Positions 50,701 to 61,843 of a stretch of DNA of 64,000 bases are shown piece by piece; the stretch's first letter is position 1, and every line of letters begins with the position of its first letter. The notes beneath the pieces are model-generated. The model had not been told where the DNA came from. It ran no database searches and saw only the letters and a list, made by a program, of their open reading frames with translations. Origin of the DNA: Turritopsis dohrnii (lineage: Eukaryota > Cnidaria > Hydrozoa > Anthoathecata > Oceaniidae); contig BQMF02000003.1 of the NCBI GenBank assembly GCA_027922465.2, positions 186,001 through 250,000 on the forward strand. Reading direction: 5' to 3'. Made by a program: the position numbers and the translations under genes.

Positions 50701-53457
50701 TGATAAACGCCGCCCTCTATTAACACCGCCCTCTGATAAACGCCGCCCTCTATTAAACGCCGCACTTATAGCCAAACTTTTGAAACAAACGTCGCCCTCT
50801 AATAAACGCCGCAGGCTAAACAAGAATTAGTTTAAATAGTTTAACAGTTTAACTTGTTTTCTATCAACAAATTTTTCCACGTTTACATGATTATTTGATG
50901 TGTAATTAATTGCTATAAAATAGAACAGTGATATTGCTCTTCTTTGACATTTTTGTGAACATATCTTTTGTGTAAAACATTTTCACACAGTCTTTTGTAA
51001 CGTTTTTTAGGATAACAAATATTCTGGTTTAAGTTTACTTTTATCTAATTTTTCATTTTGTAATAAACGCCGCCCTCTAATGAACGCCTCCCTCTATTAA
51101 ACGCCGCATGCAAAATTTGGAATTTGAGATAAACGCCGCGGCGTTTATTAGAGGAAATACGGTATCTGAATTCTTCTTTTTGTTATGGTAAAACTTCAAA
51201 AGTGGGATAGTCATGAACCAGGATTAAAGTTTCAGAAGTGGAAAAAAGTCAGGGGAAAAGAAAAAGCAATTTTGATCAACGATTTGCATTTTTAACTTTG
51301 TAAAAGTCCATTTTAGCAGAGGAATAAACTTTTACTTGTTGCTATTGGTACATAGCAAAGGAGTTTTGTTTTGCAACTTCAAGTAGGCGAAAATGCAGAC
51401 CACTATGTCTTTTCCCAATTCAAGATTATACGTGGTGTTTGGCCTAAGTTGCACATCTGGACCTTGTTTCCATGTTCCTGTAATTATTTAAAATTGTTCC
51501 ATCCCAATTTTTCCTTTATTCATTAAATGATTACTACCGAACAATGTCAAACATCAAAAGCAGGCCCATATGGACAAATGTGCTGAAATGCAACATATAA
51601 ACATGACTTCTAGAGAAGTGTGTCGTATTTGTTTTTATCACATTTTCCTCACCATGTACATATTAATCAATGTTAATTTACTTTTATTATAATGTGTCAA
51701 GTGTTCGCATTTCAGGCACTCATGATCAATTAACAGTAAAAATGAAATTTTACAGACCTGTTGGTTTCTACCTGGTGCGATTGTATCTTCCCATCACTTT
51801 GATTGTTATGCTATCGTGGCTGTCATTCTGGGTGGACCATCGCTCAGTCCCCGCGCGCACAGGAATGGGAATAACCACCGTGTTGATCTTTGTTATAGTT
51901 CGTATGAATATATTTCAGCGTGATGTGCCAGCGGGTAGGGAATTGAATTGGTACGATATATACTCACAGATTTGTTTTTCTTTCGTCTTCATGGCGCTCG
52001 TTGAATATTCGATGGCGCAATCGATCGACATCAAGTATCGTCTGTCGGACTGGTATCGTGTCAGACAGGTAGGTTGTAGATTTAAAAGCAATTCGACATG
52101 ATTAATCAAAAATGCAACAATACACAGCACAGTATCATCGCGTGACCAAACATCAACTTCATAACAGTCGAAATCTCTGACGTTCTTTCATATCAGCTTA
52201 TCAGATTTCTTTTTAATAACTCTCCTGTGGATGTCCAAGGTGTTTAACAAGAACAGAAAAACTCAAATTGATGTCATAAAACTTTATGTTTCAAGATTGT
52301 TTATCAATGGTCATACTTTCTCTTATTTTCTCTTACCAAACTCTCCAACAAACGCCCCTCTAACATCCGCCCCTCCAACAACCGCCTATTCTCTAAACTC
52401 AATAAATAACTAAAAGGGTCACACGCGTTTATGGGTGGCAACGAGTCAGGATGTTAAAGAATGTCTTTGTGGTTTCCGTTCATAACCATGATCATAACGA
52501 GGACATATTTGTATTGACGCGGTGAACCTTTCATTAACAAAATCTTTGTAATTATATCTGGTTTTCAATGACGCATCTCATTTTAAAAAGTTTTGAAATG
52601 TCTTCTCATAAACACTCTTTTACAGTAAGCACTAACCAAATTTCATAATAATCAAACTTATTAGACAACATACGGAACCTAAATTTTACAAGTTAGTCAA
52701 ATTATCGAGTGGTCTAGGTGGCGTTATAAGCTCATAAGCTTTACTAACTGTTATGTCCATCAGAAGGAGGCTAAAACTATGATCGCAATGTGGTTTATTT
52801 GATTTCAGAATATTGAATGTGAAAGATAGTGATCTTCATTGTTGTGTAACAAAGAAAAACGATTACACAGCAAGGACAAATATTTCTTATCTATAAATGA
52901 CGCACGAATCTTTGTTTTCAGCTCACGTATTCACAACAAATCCAGGCTCACTGTCATCTGAAAGAGTTTGAAAGAATCCTTTTTTTTCTCTTTTCTTTTT
53001 ACTGAGGCTCTTAGAGCGATGGCAGCGTTTAGCTGATTTGGGTCTTCAATTCTTTGTTGATCAAAAATAATTGCTTTGTCTTTTAAAACTCACAGATTTC
53101 AGTATGTTGTTTTAGGGTAACCCTGACAACGATTTGCTAGATTATGAAGATACTGTTGAGAATACCGTCAACCAAGTAGAAGATCAAAAGGATGGAAATA
53201 AATTCGATACTTTGTTATCCAAGTTGTCATTGGAATATATTGACTATATACACTCAAGAAATCGAGAGCAATTTCACATTCTCGATAAAGTCAGTCGTAT
53301 AGCATTTCCGCTGCTCTTCATCATCGTCAGTGTTATATACTTCTGCATCGTCTTTCAACACTACACCAAAGCACGAGCTCGTCTGGGCGACTATACAGAC
53401 GTGCATTGGGATGAAGGCAGTAATGTATCGAACTACACTGTTGTATTCGATAATTGA
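45514..53457 (+). CDS. Cys-loop ligand-gated ion channel subunit, GABA-A/glycine-receptor type (5' end and one internal exon not located)
   Basis: Visible exons: 45514-45714, 47604-47686, 47824-47976, 51716-52068, 53116-53457. Features in order: FIIQQKWHDFRL and LWRPDTRAL of the ligand-binding domain, KLHPDGT, the Cys-loop (C, then KMDFTTFPFDSQL, then C: 13 residues between the cysteines), TM1 FYLVRLYLPITLIVMLSWLS, TM2 starting PARTGMGITTVLIF, TM3 IYSQICFSFVFMALVEYSMA, a short intracellular loop and TM4 IAFPLLFIIVSVIYFCIVF. The PAR motif before TM2 and glycine at 2' point to an anion channel. Phases agree from the Cys-loop exon on. Between HPDGT and the Cys-loop exon one short exon is missing from my reading (the next exon needs two bases of a split codon). 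Introns are full of transposons. Ligand unknown; glutamate, glycine and GABA are all possible. Confidence 0.87.
46168..46689. mobile_element. TTTCGCG-rich MITE in the channel gene, about 520 bp
   Basis: Inverted repeats of about 40 bp: left 'gcagaaactttcgcgagcat', right-end complement 'gcagaaactttcgcgggcat', both followed by 'taactttcgc'. The motif TTTCGCGAAA recurs throughout. Related in ends to the element at 57724. Outer limits approximate; no clear duplication. Confidence 0.72.
47240..47301. mobile_element. Tiny foldback element 2 (62 bp, 9-bp TSD)
   Basis: An almost perfect hairpin: 'caacctcgttcccagggctt' pairs with 'aagccctgggaacgaggttg'. Flanked by TAAGGTAGC and TAAGATAGC (one mismatch). 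It sits in an intron of the Cys-loop receptor gene. Confidence 0.8.
47757..47802. repeat. (TTTA)n microsatellite
   Basis: About eleven tandem TTTA/TATT units in the short intron 47687-47823 of the channel gene, just upstream of the next exon's acceptor; an open frame through it is low complexity only. Confidence 0.9.
49702..50092. mobile_element. Harbinger-type MITE, 391 bp, TTA TSD
   Basis: Ends GGGGCTGATTACATGATCCC (49702) and its complement at 50092, flanked by TTA (49699-49701 and 50093-50095). The interior repeats 'cgggatgaaatttcatcccg', itself a perfect 20-bp palindrome, and related copies, so the whole element can fold into several hairpins. Confidence 0.86.
50432..50523. mobile_element. 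Tiny foldback element 3 (92 bp, 10-bp TSD)
   Basis: Ends CAACCTCGAACCCAGG and a right end reading 'cctggattcgaggttg'; flanks TTCAAACTTG and TTCAAAATTG. Inside, at 50479-50492, is the perfect palindrome CAACCTCGAGGTTG, as though the left and right termini of one element had been joined head to tail. Confidence 0.75.
50655..51162. mobile_element. Tc1/mariner-type MITE, 508 bp, TA TSD, with internal tandem motif
   Basis: Ends CCGTATTTCCTCTAATAAAC (50655) and its complement at 51162, flanked by TA. Inside each end the unit 'ccctctnataaacgccg' is repeated: several times at 50685-50765, again at 50786-50815, and in the right arm at 51061-51110. Confidence 0.84.
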
Positions 53458-54142
53458 CAGTTGATGATCGCGAATGGACTACCTAAAATTTTTGAATTTC
53501 CATCTAATCAGCAAAAATTAAGCATCAACTTTGAGAAAATAACTTCCAAAACATTTTCAAGTACGAACGCATTGTATATAGTGGACATATTCTCGCAAAA
53601 CCGCCTAACGAACGGTCAAGTGTTTGTAAAGTATTATAGCGGACTTCTCTTCACGTATAGGACTCTGTATCAAGGCCAGTTTACTGCACACCAAATAACA
53701 ATTTTACGAGTAAATGATAGCGGACATCAGCTTTTTTGTTTATTTGTTTGTTTCTCGAATATTTATACAGGATAAAATCTACAGTAGTATCATATTCACA
53801 TATATGCACTGTTATCCTGTGAAATAAAAGATATAAAATAAAGGTGTATGAATATTTATGTATGTATACAGTAAGCTAAATTTAGAAATTGGAAAAAAAG
53901 TACCCCTTAACGAGAAATTGTTGGATTTCATAACATAACATAGCAGGATTTTTAAGGGGTTTTATTTGCTCTTTATTAAATCAGCATGAAATTTTATTTG
54001 CGATATTATGATTTGCTAAGTTTTCATATCAAATGTTCACAATATTGCATCCTCTTTCTTTCTATCTTCTTAACGTAGTAGTAGAGCTTTCAATGGAAAA
54101 TTAATTGACCTAAAAACAATACACAAACGTCTATCGAGACTG
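53458..54142. other. Channel gene 3' UTR and intergenic sequence
   Basis: Follows the channel stop codon at 53455-53457. A possible poly(A) signal AATAAA lies at about 53823, shortly before 'gataaaataaagg'. No further gene seen. Confidence 0.45.
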
Positions 54143-54217
54143 AGGACAGCTTTATACGGCCGTATAATCGCCGTGTCGAATTCAACTCGTTATTAAAATA
54201 AAATTCGTGAAAATAAA
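54143..54217. repeat. Left part of a family M element interrupted by the Helitron
   Basis: 'gaggacagctttatacggcc' to 'gtgaaaataaa' matches the left part of the element at 23549. The match stops exactly where the Helitron's CTAG terminus begins (54218). Confidence 0.75.
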
Positions 54218-54409
54218 CTAGAAGCGTAGAGGCTTGAACAATTTCCGCATCAAGAATCTTGTTTCTTTCCTGCCTGATGAAATTTGCTGCCAACCCTAAC
54301 CTTCAGGAATCAAGTTTGTAACAATGGTGTAGGCTTTTCTTTTTGTATAGATTTGTACATGACGGCAAGCCTACCCAAGAAAAATTGGATAGAATAGGAA
54401 TTTTCTAGT

Positions 54410-57400
54410 TCAACAAACAGGTTCGTGTTTGACTGCATATTCTTCAGTGACGCCAGGATCTGCTCTGATAGCTTTTCTTTCGTATTGACCAGTTAAAAAC
54501 AAACTGTTTAAGGAAGTGACTCTGCTGAGTGCCACATACATTTGTCCATAATTAAAACTTCTTTGTTTCACGAGGTTAAAATTTACGACAGCCTTTTCAA
54601 TTGACTGACTTTGCACTTTATGAATGATACACGCCCAAGACAGCATAAGGAGGGAATTGAGTCCTTTTAACAACTGGATATTCTAAGCGAGGATAGATTT
54701 TAATTTTTGTTTCTACTTTTTCTAATAGGAACACTTTTGCTTCGTATAGCATTTTGATCAGTGCTTTTTAACTTCGAACTTGCTTTAGCATCTTCAAACT
54801 TTACATATACCTTCACTACTTGTGAGTTTTCAATACCAAATCTGGTAACTGTTCCTATCTGCCCGTTAGTAAGACCATCAGCAATACCTATATTTGATAT
54901 CAGCATAACTTTAGCACCGATTTTAAGTTTCAATTCACAAGATAAGCCTTCTGCTCCTGATTGGTTTTTATTCAGAGCATTTTTTAGAGCAGATGGTGCG
55001 ATGTTTGCCTTTGGAAGTTCGTCAATGGATGGAACAGTATACAACTGATTAAGATTAGCTTCCAACTTTATTTCATTATGCATTTTACTTTGTGCGTTCT
55101 CAGCAAAAAAATGCAAGGCCTCCTGAGGAAAGTTAGTGTCGTCGATAGAGATAAACCTACTCTTTCACAGTGCTTCGTCTTCTTTTGAAACATCACCTAC
55201 TCGTATTCGGTTGAGCATGTTGATAAATGTTGTGTCGCCACGTTGTCTCATCACTTCCGTCAATTCTGCAAACTTAAATTTTCGCCATAAATAATCTGCA
55301 TTTAATATTTCGTTACAACCTCGATATAAATCGAAAACCCTCTGCACTCTAACAGGAGGTAACTGATAAAGGTCACCAAACACAATAACTGTTTTGCCGG
55401 CAAATAATTTTTCATAAGGGCATCCAAAAATTTGTATTAGTCTTAAGTGTATATGAAATAACATTACCTTAGAAATCATTGATATTTCGATATTTTTTAA
55501 TTATGATGGTTTGAACATCTTGCATTTTGTTTCTCAATTCTGATTTAATTTTAGCGCTTATGTTCGGTAGACCTTTTTTAGTAAAACTGCCTATAAGGGA
55601 TACCTAGGCCAGAATGTAACGTTGTTCCGTGAATATTTACAGCAGCTACACCAGTAGGAGCAAACAAAAGTACTTTGGGTTTATCTGGTGTGCTAGCTCT
55701 ATACGAAAACAGCTTAGTTAGTGCATGATAAATAGTACTAATCAAGTGGGATTTTCCAACACCTCCGCTTCCTGTCACAAATATCCTTAATGGTTCTACA
55801 TTTCTTTAATTGTTACAACCCATGTTTTTTACGTATGTTTTTGCCCATTTATAAATGATATCAAATATTCCTCTTTGTTTGGCATTAAGTGAAACTATTG
55901 AAGAATTTATTTCATCATCAGGTAAACAAACATTCTGTGAAGCTATAATTTCCATACCAGCAACATTCTCTGCAGATACAATTCCGTCCATTTCTTCGTT
56001 ATCAGAGTCGTGATAATTCCTAATGGCGTCATCCACCAAATCTCCATAAGGTTCGAAGATCATTTTATTATGATCCACTAAATCTAAAACGTCTTCCTCT
56101 AAAAGTTTGTCCATGTACGAGCCAGTAACAGGAGACTTCAAATCATCCTCACTTCGAAAAGGGTAGAACATGAATAACAAGTGATGTGCATATTTTTCAG
56201 GGTGTCTGTATCGGTTGGGTGCATGATATCTTAAGATTGCTTTAACGTTTCTACATGCTTTTCTTTAGAAGACATTAGAGGCATCTTTTGAGCATGCGTA
56301 TGCGCTTCATGGTTGTTATCTACAACTCCATTGGTTAGAACTTGGCAGTCGTTATCAGTATCATCACTAGGTTTGCGAGACAAATAGTAATGGGAGAGAA
56401 ACTCAGCATAAACATAATTTGTCAGCTATTTTATATTTTCCCTTCTTAAAGTTAGAATTAGGTCTGTCAACATATCTGTCCAACATTATTTTTCTTGTAA
56501 ATATCAGTCCTCTGGAAGCTCAAGAATTTCTTCCTCACTTTTACATATTCTATAGCTTTGCTCTGGTAAGTTGCTATTTGCGAAAATTACTCCAGGAAAA
56601 CATTTTCTCATCCATAATTCTGGCATGATATGATAAACAGCTTCTTGAACTGAACATTCTCTTTTAGTGGCATATACCCTTGCTATAGATTTCATTTGTT
56701 CAAACTTACTTGAATTATTTGTTGAAGCTTCTATCGTTGCTTGTTTCATGGCTTGTGAGGTTTCGTCTTCTGATTTTGAGAAATAAACACACATGTAACT
56801 AACAGCTTTATACTGATTAACCACTGGTTGAATATCTAGGTTAGCACGCCATGCCATCAACCCTTCACAGAAATAGTTGTTTATGTAGCAGGAATTTTTT
56901 GGTCTTTTAAAGTGAATTTGATAATCTTCATCACCAGAAATAGACAAAGCTTCGTCATATTCTTTTTCTGTTATATTCAATTCGTCCAATACCTCTGAAA
57001 TGTCTCTCACTGGGACATAATCCTCTTTGGTTGGATCCTCTTTGTTTTTCCCGGGAAACAAGTTCTCTTCGATGTATTTTTTAACTTCATCCAAGATTTT
57101 TCTCCTTCCTTGTAGACTTTTTGTTTTTTTTTCCGTTTCTGGTAAATCTTTAGAAAGAGGTTCTGCTACTATTGTTCTTTCAATGAAGAACCTTCAATGT
57201 GGGGTGAGCCACGGAATTGAAACTCTACTCTTATTGCGTAATACTTTACTTTTCCTAGTGGACCATTAACAACGATTTCTTCGAAGAAAACTTCTACGCG
57301 ATATTGAAAACGTCGAGCTACAAGTACTGAGTTACTGTTTAGAATTTCACACCTTTCCATGTATGAGAGTTCGTTTATTTTGTCCTCTTTCATTAGATAT

Positions 57401-57600
57401 CCTTCAAGGTTTCTGATGATTGTGACTAACTCGTTCCATCTAAGACGAACTACACCAAAATAATCTGGCCACAAGATGCAGGATATTTGAAAATATGATA
57501 AAATATTACCTATTATCCTTCTGGATATCTGGCACGGCCATTTGATTGACCAACAGAAGAAACAGAGGAGTATAAAGTACAGGAATATAAGTTGCAGCAA
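54410..57600 (-). pseudogene. Helitron Rep/PIF1-like helicase, broken by frameshifts and stops
   Basis: Pieces on the minus strand, 5' to 3': 57600-57169 has LRWNELVTIIRN and GKVKYYAIRVEFQFRGSPHI, the Rep region around the HUH motif; the second His is absent (IEG) before a stop. 57094-56504 has LMAWRANLDIQPVVNQYKAV and YMCVYFSKSEDE, the Rep-helicase linker typical of Helitrons. 56180-55806 is acidic linker. 55778-55578 has the Walker A motif GSGGVGKSHL and LFAPTGVAAVNIHG. 55479-55165 has EISMIS just upstream and FGDLYQLPPV (Walker B and motif III). 55116-54700 and 54673-54410 end with YGQMYVALSRVTSL (motif VI). In-frame stops lie at 55806 and 55165; frames shift between 55778 and 55479 and between 54700 and 54673. 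No functional protein is expected. Confidence 0.85.
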
Positions 57601-57723
57601 CTACTTGTCAGAAAACGCAAAGAAACTGAGATGGCTGATGTGCGTGAAGCATTTCACAAAACGTGCTCGCCAACTTTATTCTGATATAGAGAGTAGGAAC
57701 GAAGATGTTCGCAAAAAAGACTA

Positions 57724-58241
57724 TTTACTTTAAGGGCAGAAAGTTTCGCGGGCAGAAAGTTTCGCGAGGATTGAAAATCGCGAAATTTCGCGAATTTAAC
57801 TTTCGCGAATAACAATTTTAGAACAAATTTTACTGATAAAACTTTCGCGAATCCTCCAAAAACTTTACTTTCGGGGGAAAAAAATTTCGCGAATGACAAT
57901 GAATGAAGAAATTTTTTTTTGAATTATTTTAAAAATTTTTTAATTTCTTGCAAGAAAACTATTGAAATGTAAATTGAAATAAAGTAAAGGTTGTTTTAGT
58001 TCATTTTAGAGCATTCGTATCTCAGGACATCCCTAAAAATTAACTAAAACCACTCCGTTCTTGGATTTCTTGTTATTTGAGAATTTTTTGAAAAAATTTG
58101 TTGAAAAAACTTTCGCGACTTTTAGAAAAACTTGACTTTTCGCGAAAAAAACTTTCGCGAATTTCGATTTTACTTTCTTACCTGGCAGAAACTTTCGCGA
58201 AAAAAGGCAAAAATCGCGAAACTTTCTACCCTTAAAGTAAA
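57724..58241. mobile_element. TTTCGCG-rich MITE nested in the Helitron, 518 bp, 6-bp TSD
   Basis: Ends 'tttactttaagggcagaaag' (57724) and right-end complement 'tttactttaagggtagaaag' (58241), flanked by AGACTA on both sides (57718-57723 and 58242-58247). Rich in TTTCGCGAA. It occupies the place where the N-terminal part of the Helitron protein would lie. Confidence 0.8.
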
Positions 58242-58543
58242 AGACTAATCAGCTTAAGAACTACGATGGGTAGTTAAACCAATTTTAATAGCATGAATTC
58301 TTAATATAAACGTAATGTATCCAGATAACTAATAATTTTTTTGATGTGTGACCGTATTCTATCTTACTGATTTCAACGTCTGTATTTTACAACCGCAAAA
58401 ACCCCAACCCGAAAATATCTTGTATCCGATGTTATCCGAAAAAGACGAAAAATTGTGATACAGACAGACAGACAGAAAAACAGAACAGATAGATAAAATG
58501 TGTAAACCAAACAATTTCCTACGCATACGCGGGCGGAAATTGA

Positions 58544-58919
58544 ATTAATAAGCGACATAATGAATGAAGTGCAGTAGACTTTGTCGAACAAAACGGCAAT
58601 TTTCGACATAAATTCGGCATCACTTTATACAGCTGGATAATAGTCGAATTTAATAACAATTTGATAGAAAAAAAATGCACTAAAAGACAGTGAAGATGAG
58701 CCTTGAAACTAGCAATCTTGCTTGGTTGAATTTTTTTTTAAAACGTTAAACAAATACATGTCTTGATTAGATTAATCTGAGAACGGAAATAATTAATTGC
58801 TATATTTATGTGCCTGTCTAAAGCCATGTTTAATTTTATAGTCAGCAACCAAATTTGTATAAAGAAACTGTCGCATTTTTGTTGAACTTTACCCGAATAA
58901 AAGTAATTTCATTCGACAC
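58544..58919. repeat. Right part of the interrupted family M element
   Basis: 'gcgacataatgaatgaagtg' to 'aagtaatttcattcgacac' follows the order of 23655-23945 (for example 'cataaattcggcatcac', 'gccatgtttaattttatagt'). The terminal ~25 bp expected from the left arm are missing at 58919, next to LINE sequence. Confidence 0.72.
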
Positions 58920-59091
58920 ATCTTTAGTATGTTCGGGAAAAGTCATTTCTCAATTGTGCTTATCTCCACTACTGTTACACACTTTTACAAAGTTCTTCAA
59001 CCCCATTTGTCGATGTATTTAAACTCCCAAAATGAAATTTCATAACAATTCAGAAACTTCGCAGAAGGTTAAATATTTTCTAGGATCCTAA

Positions 59092-61330
59092 ACGAAGGTT
59101 TTTCTGTTAATCAAGGACATAATTAAAGACACATCTAACACATCCACATCTATTTCAAAACGTTTTATCAATAAAAGATCGATATCCTATTTTCGTGATC
59201 TTCTCCTTGAGATGAACTGGGAACTAATTCAGGAGTCCAGTGATGTTGATTGCGCATATGACTTGTTTTTGAAGCTGTTTTCTATACAATATGACAAAGC
59301 GTTTCCAGTAAAAGAGTTTAACCTAATGCCAAAAAGTCTCCTCAGCCCATGGATGACGCCAGGTCTACTTAAATCATCGAAAAGAAAACAAAGACTGTAC
59401 GAAAAATTTCTAAAGAGCAAAACATACAGAAATGAAAGTAAATATAAAACTTACAAAAATCTATTTGATAAAATTAAACAAAATTCTAAAAAAGAATATT
59501 ACTCGAAATTATTGATCCAAAATAGTGCAAATACCAAAAAAACGTGGGGCGTTATCAAGGAAATTTTAGGGAAAACAAAAACTTCGAAAAGTAGCTTACC
59601 AAAATTTATTGAAACTAATAAAAAACTTGTATATGGTAAAAGGGAAATTGCAAGTGCTTTTAATGATTTTTATGCAAGAGTAGGATGTGATTTAGCTGAA
59701 AAAATCCCTGCCTCAAATAAGCCACCGATGTTCTTTCTTGAAGAGTTCGATAACATCATGCAAGAGTCAAACTTGACAGAAACTGAACTACTTGACGCCT
59801 TTAAAAGTCTTAAATCCAATAAAAGTCCAGGAATTGATGACATCAGCGTAAATGTTATTCAACACACCTTTGATATCATCAAAATTCCCCTATTGCATAT
59901 TTTTCGACTTTCTCTCAATACAGGGAAATTCCCAAATAGTATGAAGATTGCAAAAGTCATTCCTAGCTTCAAAGCAGGAGAAGAGTCTAATATCTCGAAT
60001 TATAGACCGATATCCATACTTCCTTGCTTTTCAAAAATCCTGGAGCGCAATGTACAATAGACTCTATAAATATCTTATTGACAACAGCATGTTGTACCAG
60101 AAACAATTTGGGTTTCAGAAAGGGCATTCTACTGACCATGCAATATTAAACCTAGTGAACGATCTCAGTGATGCTTTTGATAATAATCTATACACACTAG
60201 GAGTCTTTATCGATCTCTCGAAGGCATTTGATACAGTTGATCATAAAATTCTTCTATCGAAACTAAAACACTATGGTGTACGCAATAATAACTTCTTGTG
60301 GTTTAAAGACTACCTCACTAATCGAAAACAATGTGTTTCGTATGGAACAAAAAGAACATCTCTTAAACTTATAACATGTGGTGTACCCCAAGGATCCATT
60401 CTTGGCCCTTTGCTCTTTTTATTATATGTAAATGATCTCTACAGAGCATCTAACACTTTAAACTTCATTCTTTTCGCTGATGACACTAACCTATTTTATT
60501 CACATAAAAATATAAAATCACTCTTTGATATCGTGAACAAAGAGCTTAGAAATATTGAAGAATGGTTCAGAAGTAATAAACTTTCTCTAAATATAAATAA
60601 AACTAAATATATTTTGTTTTGTAAGCCTTCAAGTGTGGATGATTTGCCATTGATATTACCGAAACTGTTAATTAACCATAATGAGATAAAAAGGGAAAAA
60701 TTCATCAAATTCCTAGGAGTTCTTCTTGATGAAAATTTGACATGGAAGAATCATATAAATGTTATCCAAGATAAGATTTCTAAAAACCTCGGAATACTTC
60801 GCATAGCAAAACCATATGTCAACTTAAAATCCTTAAAACTACTATATTTCTCATTTATACATAGTTACCTAACCTATTGCAACATAGTATGGGCAAGTAC
60901 TAACCAAACAAAGCTTAAGAAACTTTACTGCAAACAAAAACACGCTTGCAGGATTATTTTCGGTGTAGATCGATTTACACACTCCGAACCTTTATTTATT
61001 AAACTTGGGATTCTTAGTATCTACAAATTAAACATATACCAAGTATTAACCTTCATGTTTAAAAATAAGCTCGAGCTTACCCCAATAACTTTCCGTAACC
61101 AATTTTCCAGAGTCCAAAATAAATATAATACTAGATATTCAAGGAATAACTACAAAATTCCTCAAAAACGCCTTAAGGTAACAACCTTTTCCATCGCCCA
61201 TCGTGGCCCAGCCCTATGGAACAACATCTTGCAAAATGCAGAAAAGAACACTAGGTCTGTTTACCATTTCAAAAGATCTGTAAAAATGAAGTTGCTTAAC
61301 AGTGACATTGATTTTTCTCAGTTTTTTTAG
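59092..61330 (+). pseudogene. LINE reverse transcriptase (CR1/L2/Jockey-like), one frameshift
   Basis: Frame 1 (to 60060) carries the linker and first RT blocks: LLDAFKSLKSNKSPGIDDIS and NISNYRPISILPCFSKILER. Frame 2 (from about 60045 to 61330) continues QKGHSTDHAILNLVNDL, LGVFIDLSKAFDTVDHKILL, CGVPQGSILGPLLFLLYVND and the catalytic FADDT, followed by the thumb and a C-terminal YCNIVWAST block. The frames meet at 'gagcgcaatgtac', which has one base too many or too few. FADD in place of YADD is common in this group. RT would copy the element's own RNA; this copy cannot encode a whole enzyme. Clade inferred from motifs: CR1/L2/Rex/Jockey; no finer call. Confidence 0.88.
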
Positions 61331-61685
61331 GCTGTTATATTTCAACAACGCCTAGCATGCCATTTTCCCTCTATAGTTATGTTGGTATCTTTAGTTGATT
61401 TTTCATTTTCATTTTTATATTTGTTTGTTTGTTTTTTCCTTTTCATTTCACACTGTACATACGTTTTCCTTTTGCTTGTAAATATTTCTGCCCAGATAGG
61501 TATTTTGTTTTCATGTTTTTGTATATTATTATATTATTAGTAGTAGTAATTGAAAATGTAAACTAGTTGTTATTACACGGGGCTTGATGATAAGGCACTT
61601 CTGCCTTCTGCTTGCTCCAGCCATTATATACGATTATATTTGAGATTTGTATATGATATTGGCGAAATAAAAAAAAAAAAAAAAA
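59092..61685 (+). mobile_element. 5'-truncated non-LTR retrotransposon (LINE)
   Basis: Contains a reverse-transcriptase reading frame, a short 3' UTR and an A-tail at 61668-61685. No endonuclease domain precedes it: an in-frame stop lies at 59089-59091. Lack of long terminal repeats and the A-tail mark a LINE copied by target-primed reverse transcription. The 5' border is approximate. Confidence 0.88.
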
Positions 61686-61689
61686 CAAA

Positions 61690-61843
61690 ACCTCTCATAC
61701 GTCCTCTGACACTCTTTGAAAACGCTTTCAGACGTTATAAATGCTACAGAAGAACAGAACACTCGACCGAAGGCTGTTTTGGCTGGAAATGCTGACGAGA
61801 CCAAGGCTTTTGTTCGATAGCGCATGTTCGAGATAACAACTGT
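61690..61843 (+). repeat. Possible 3' end of another Tigger/pogo-like element
   Basis: Ends 'gttcgagataacaactgta' whose complement TACAGTTGTTATCTCGAAC resembles the Tigger-like termini at 37050. A matching left end was not found, so this is likely a truncated copy. Confidence 0.4.

Larger units (their letters stand above)
54218..58543 (-). mobile_element. Helitron-like rolling-circle transposon, 4.3 kb, decayed
   Basis: Read on the minus strand, the 3' end is CTAG followed by host T, after a short hairpin AAGC-loop-GCTT (54222-54235). The 5' end starts TC at about 58543. A 10-bp inverted repeat CAATTTCCGC / GCGGAAATTG lies just inside both ends (54239-54248 and 58533-58542). Between the ends are remnants of a Rep domain and a PIF1-type helicase in the order expected for Helitrons. 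The insertion splits a family M element (54143-54217 and 58544-58919). Helitrons move by HUH-endonuclease nicking and insert without target duplication, as seen here. Exact 5' border uncertain by one or two bases. Confidence 0.85.

Noticed and set aside
57542..57733. Plus-strand frame with a Lys/Arg/Gln-rich stretch (57542-57710)
   Set aside because: Lies inside the Helitron opposite its protein and has no recognisable domain or splice context.
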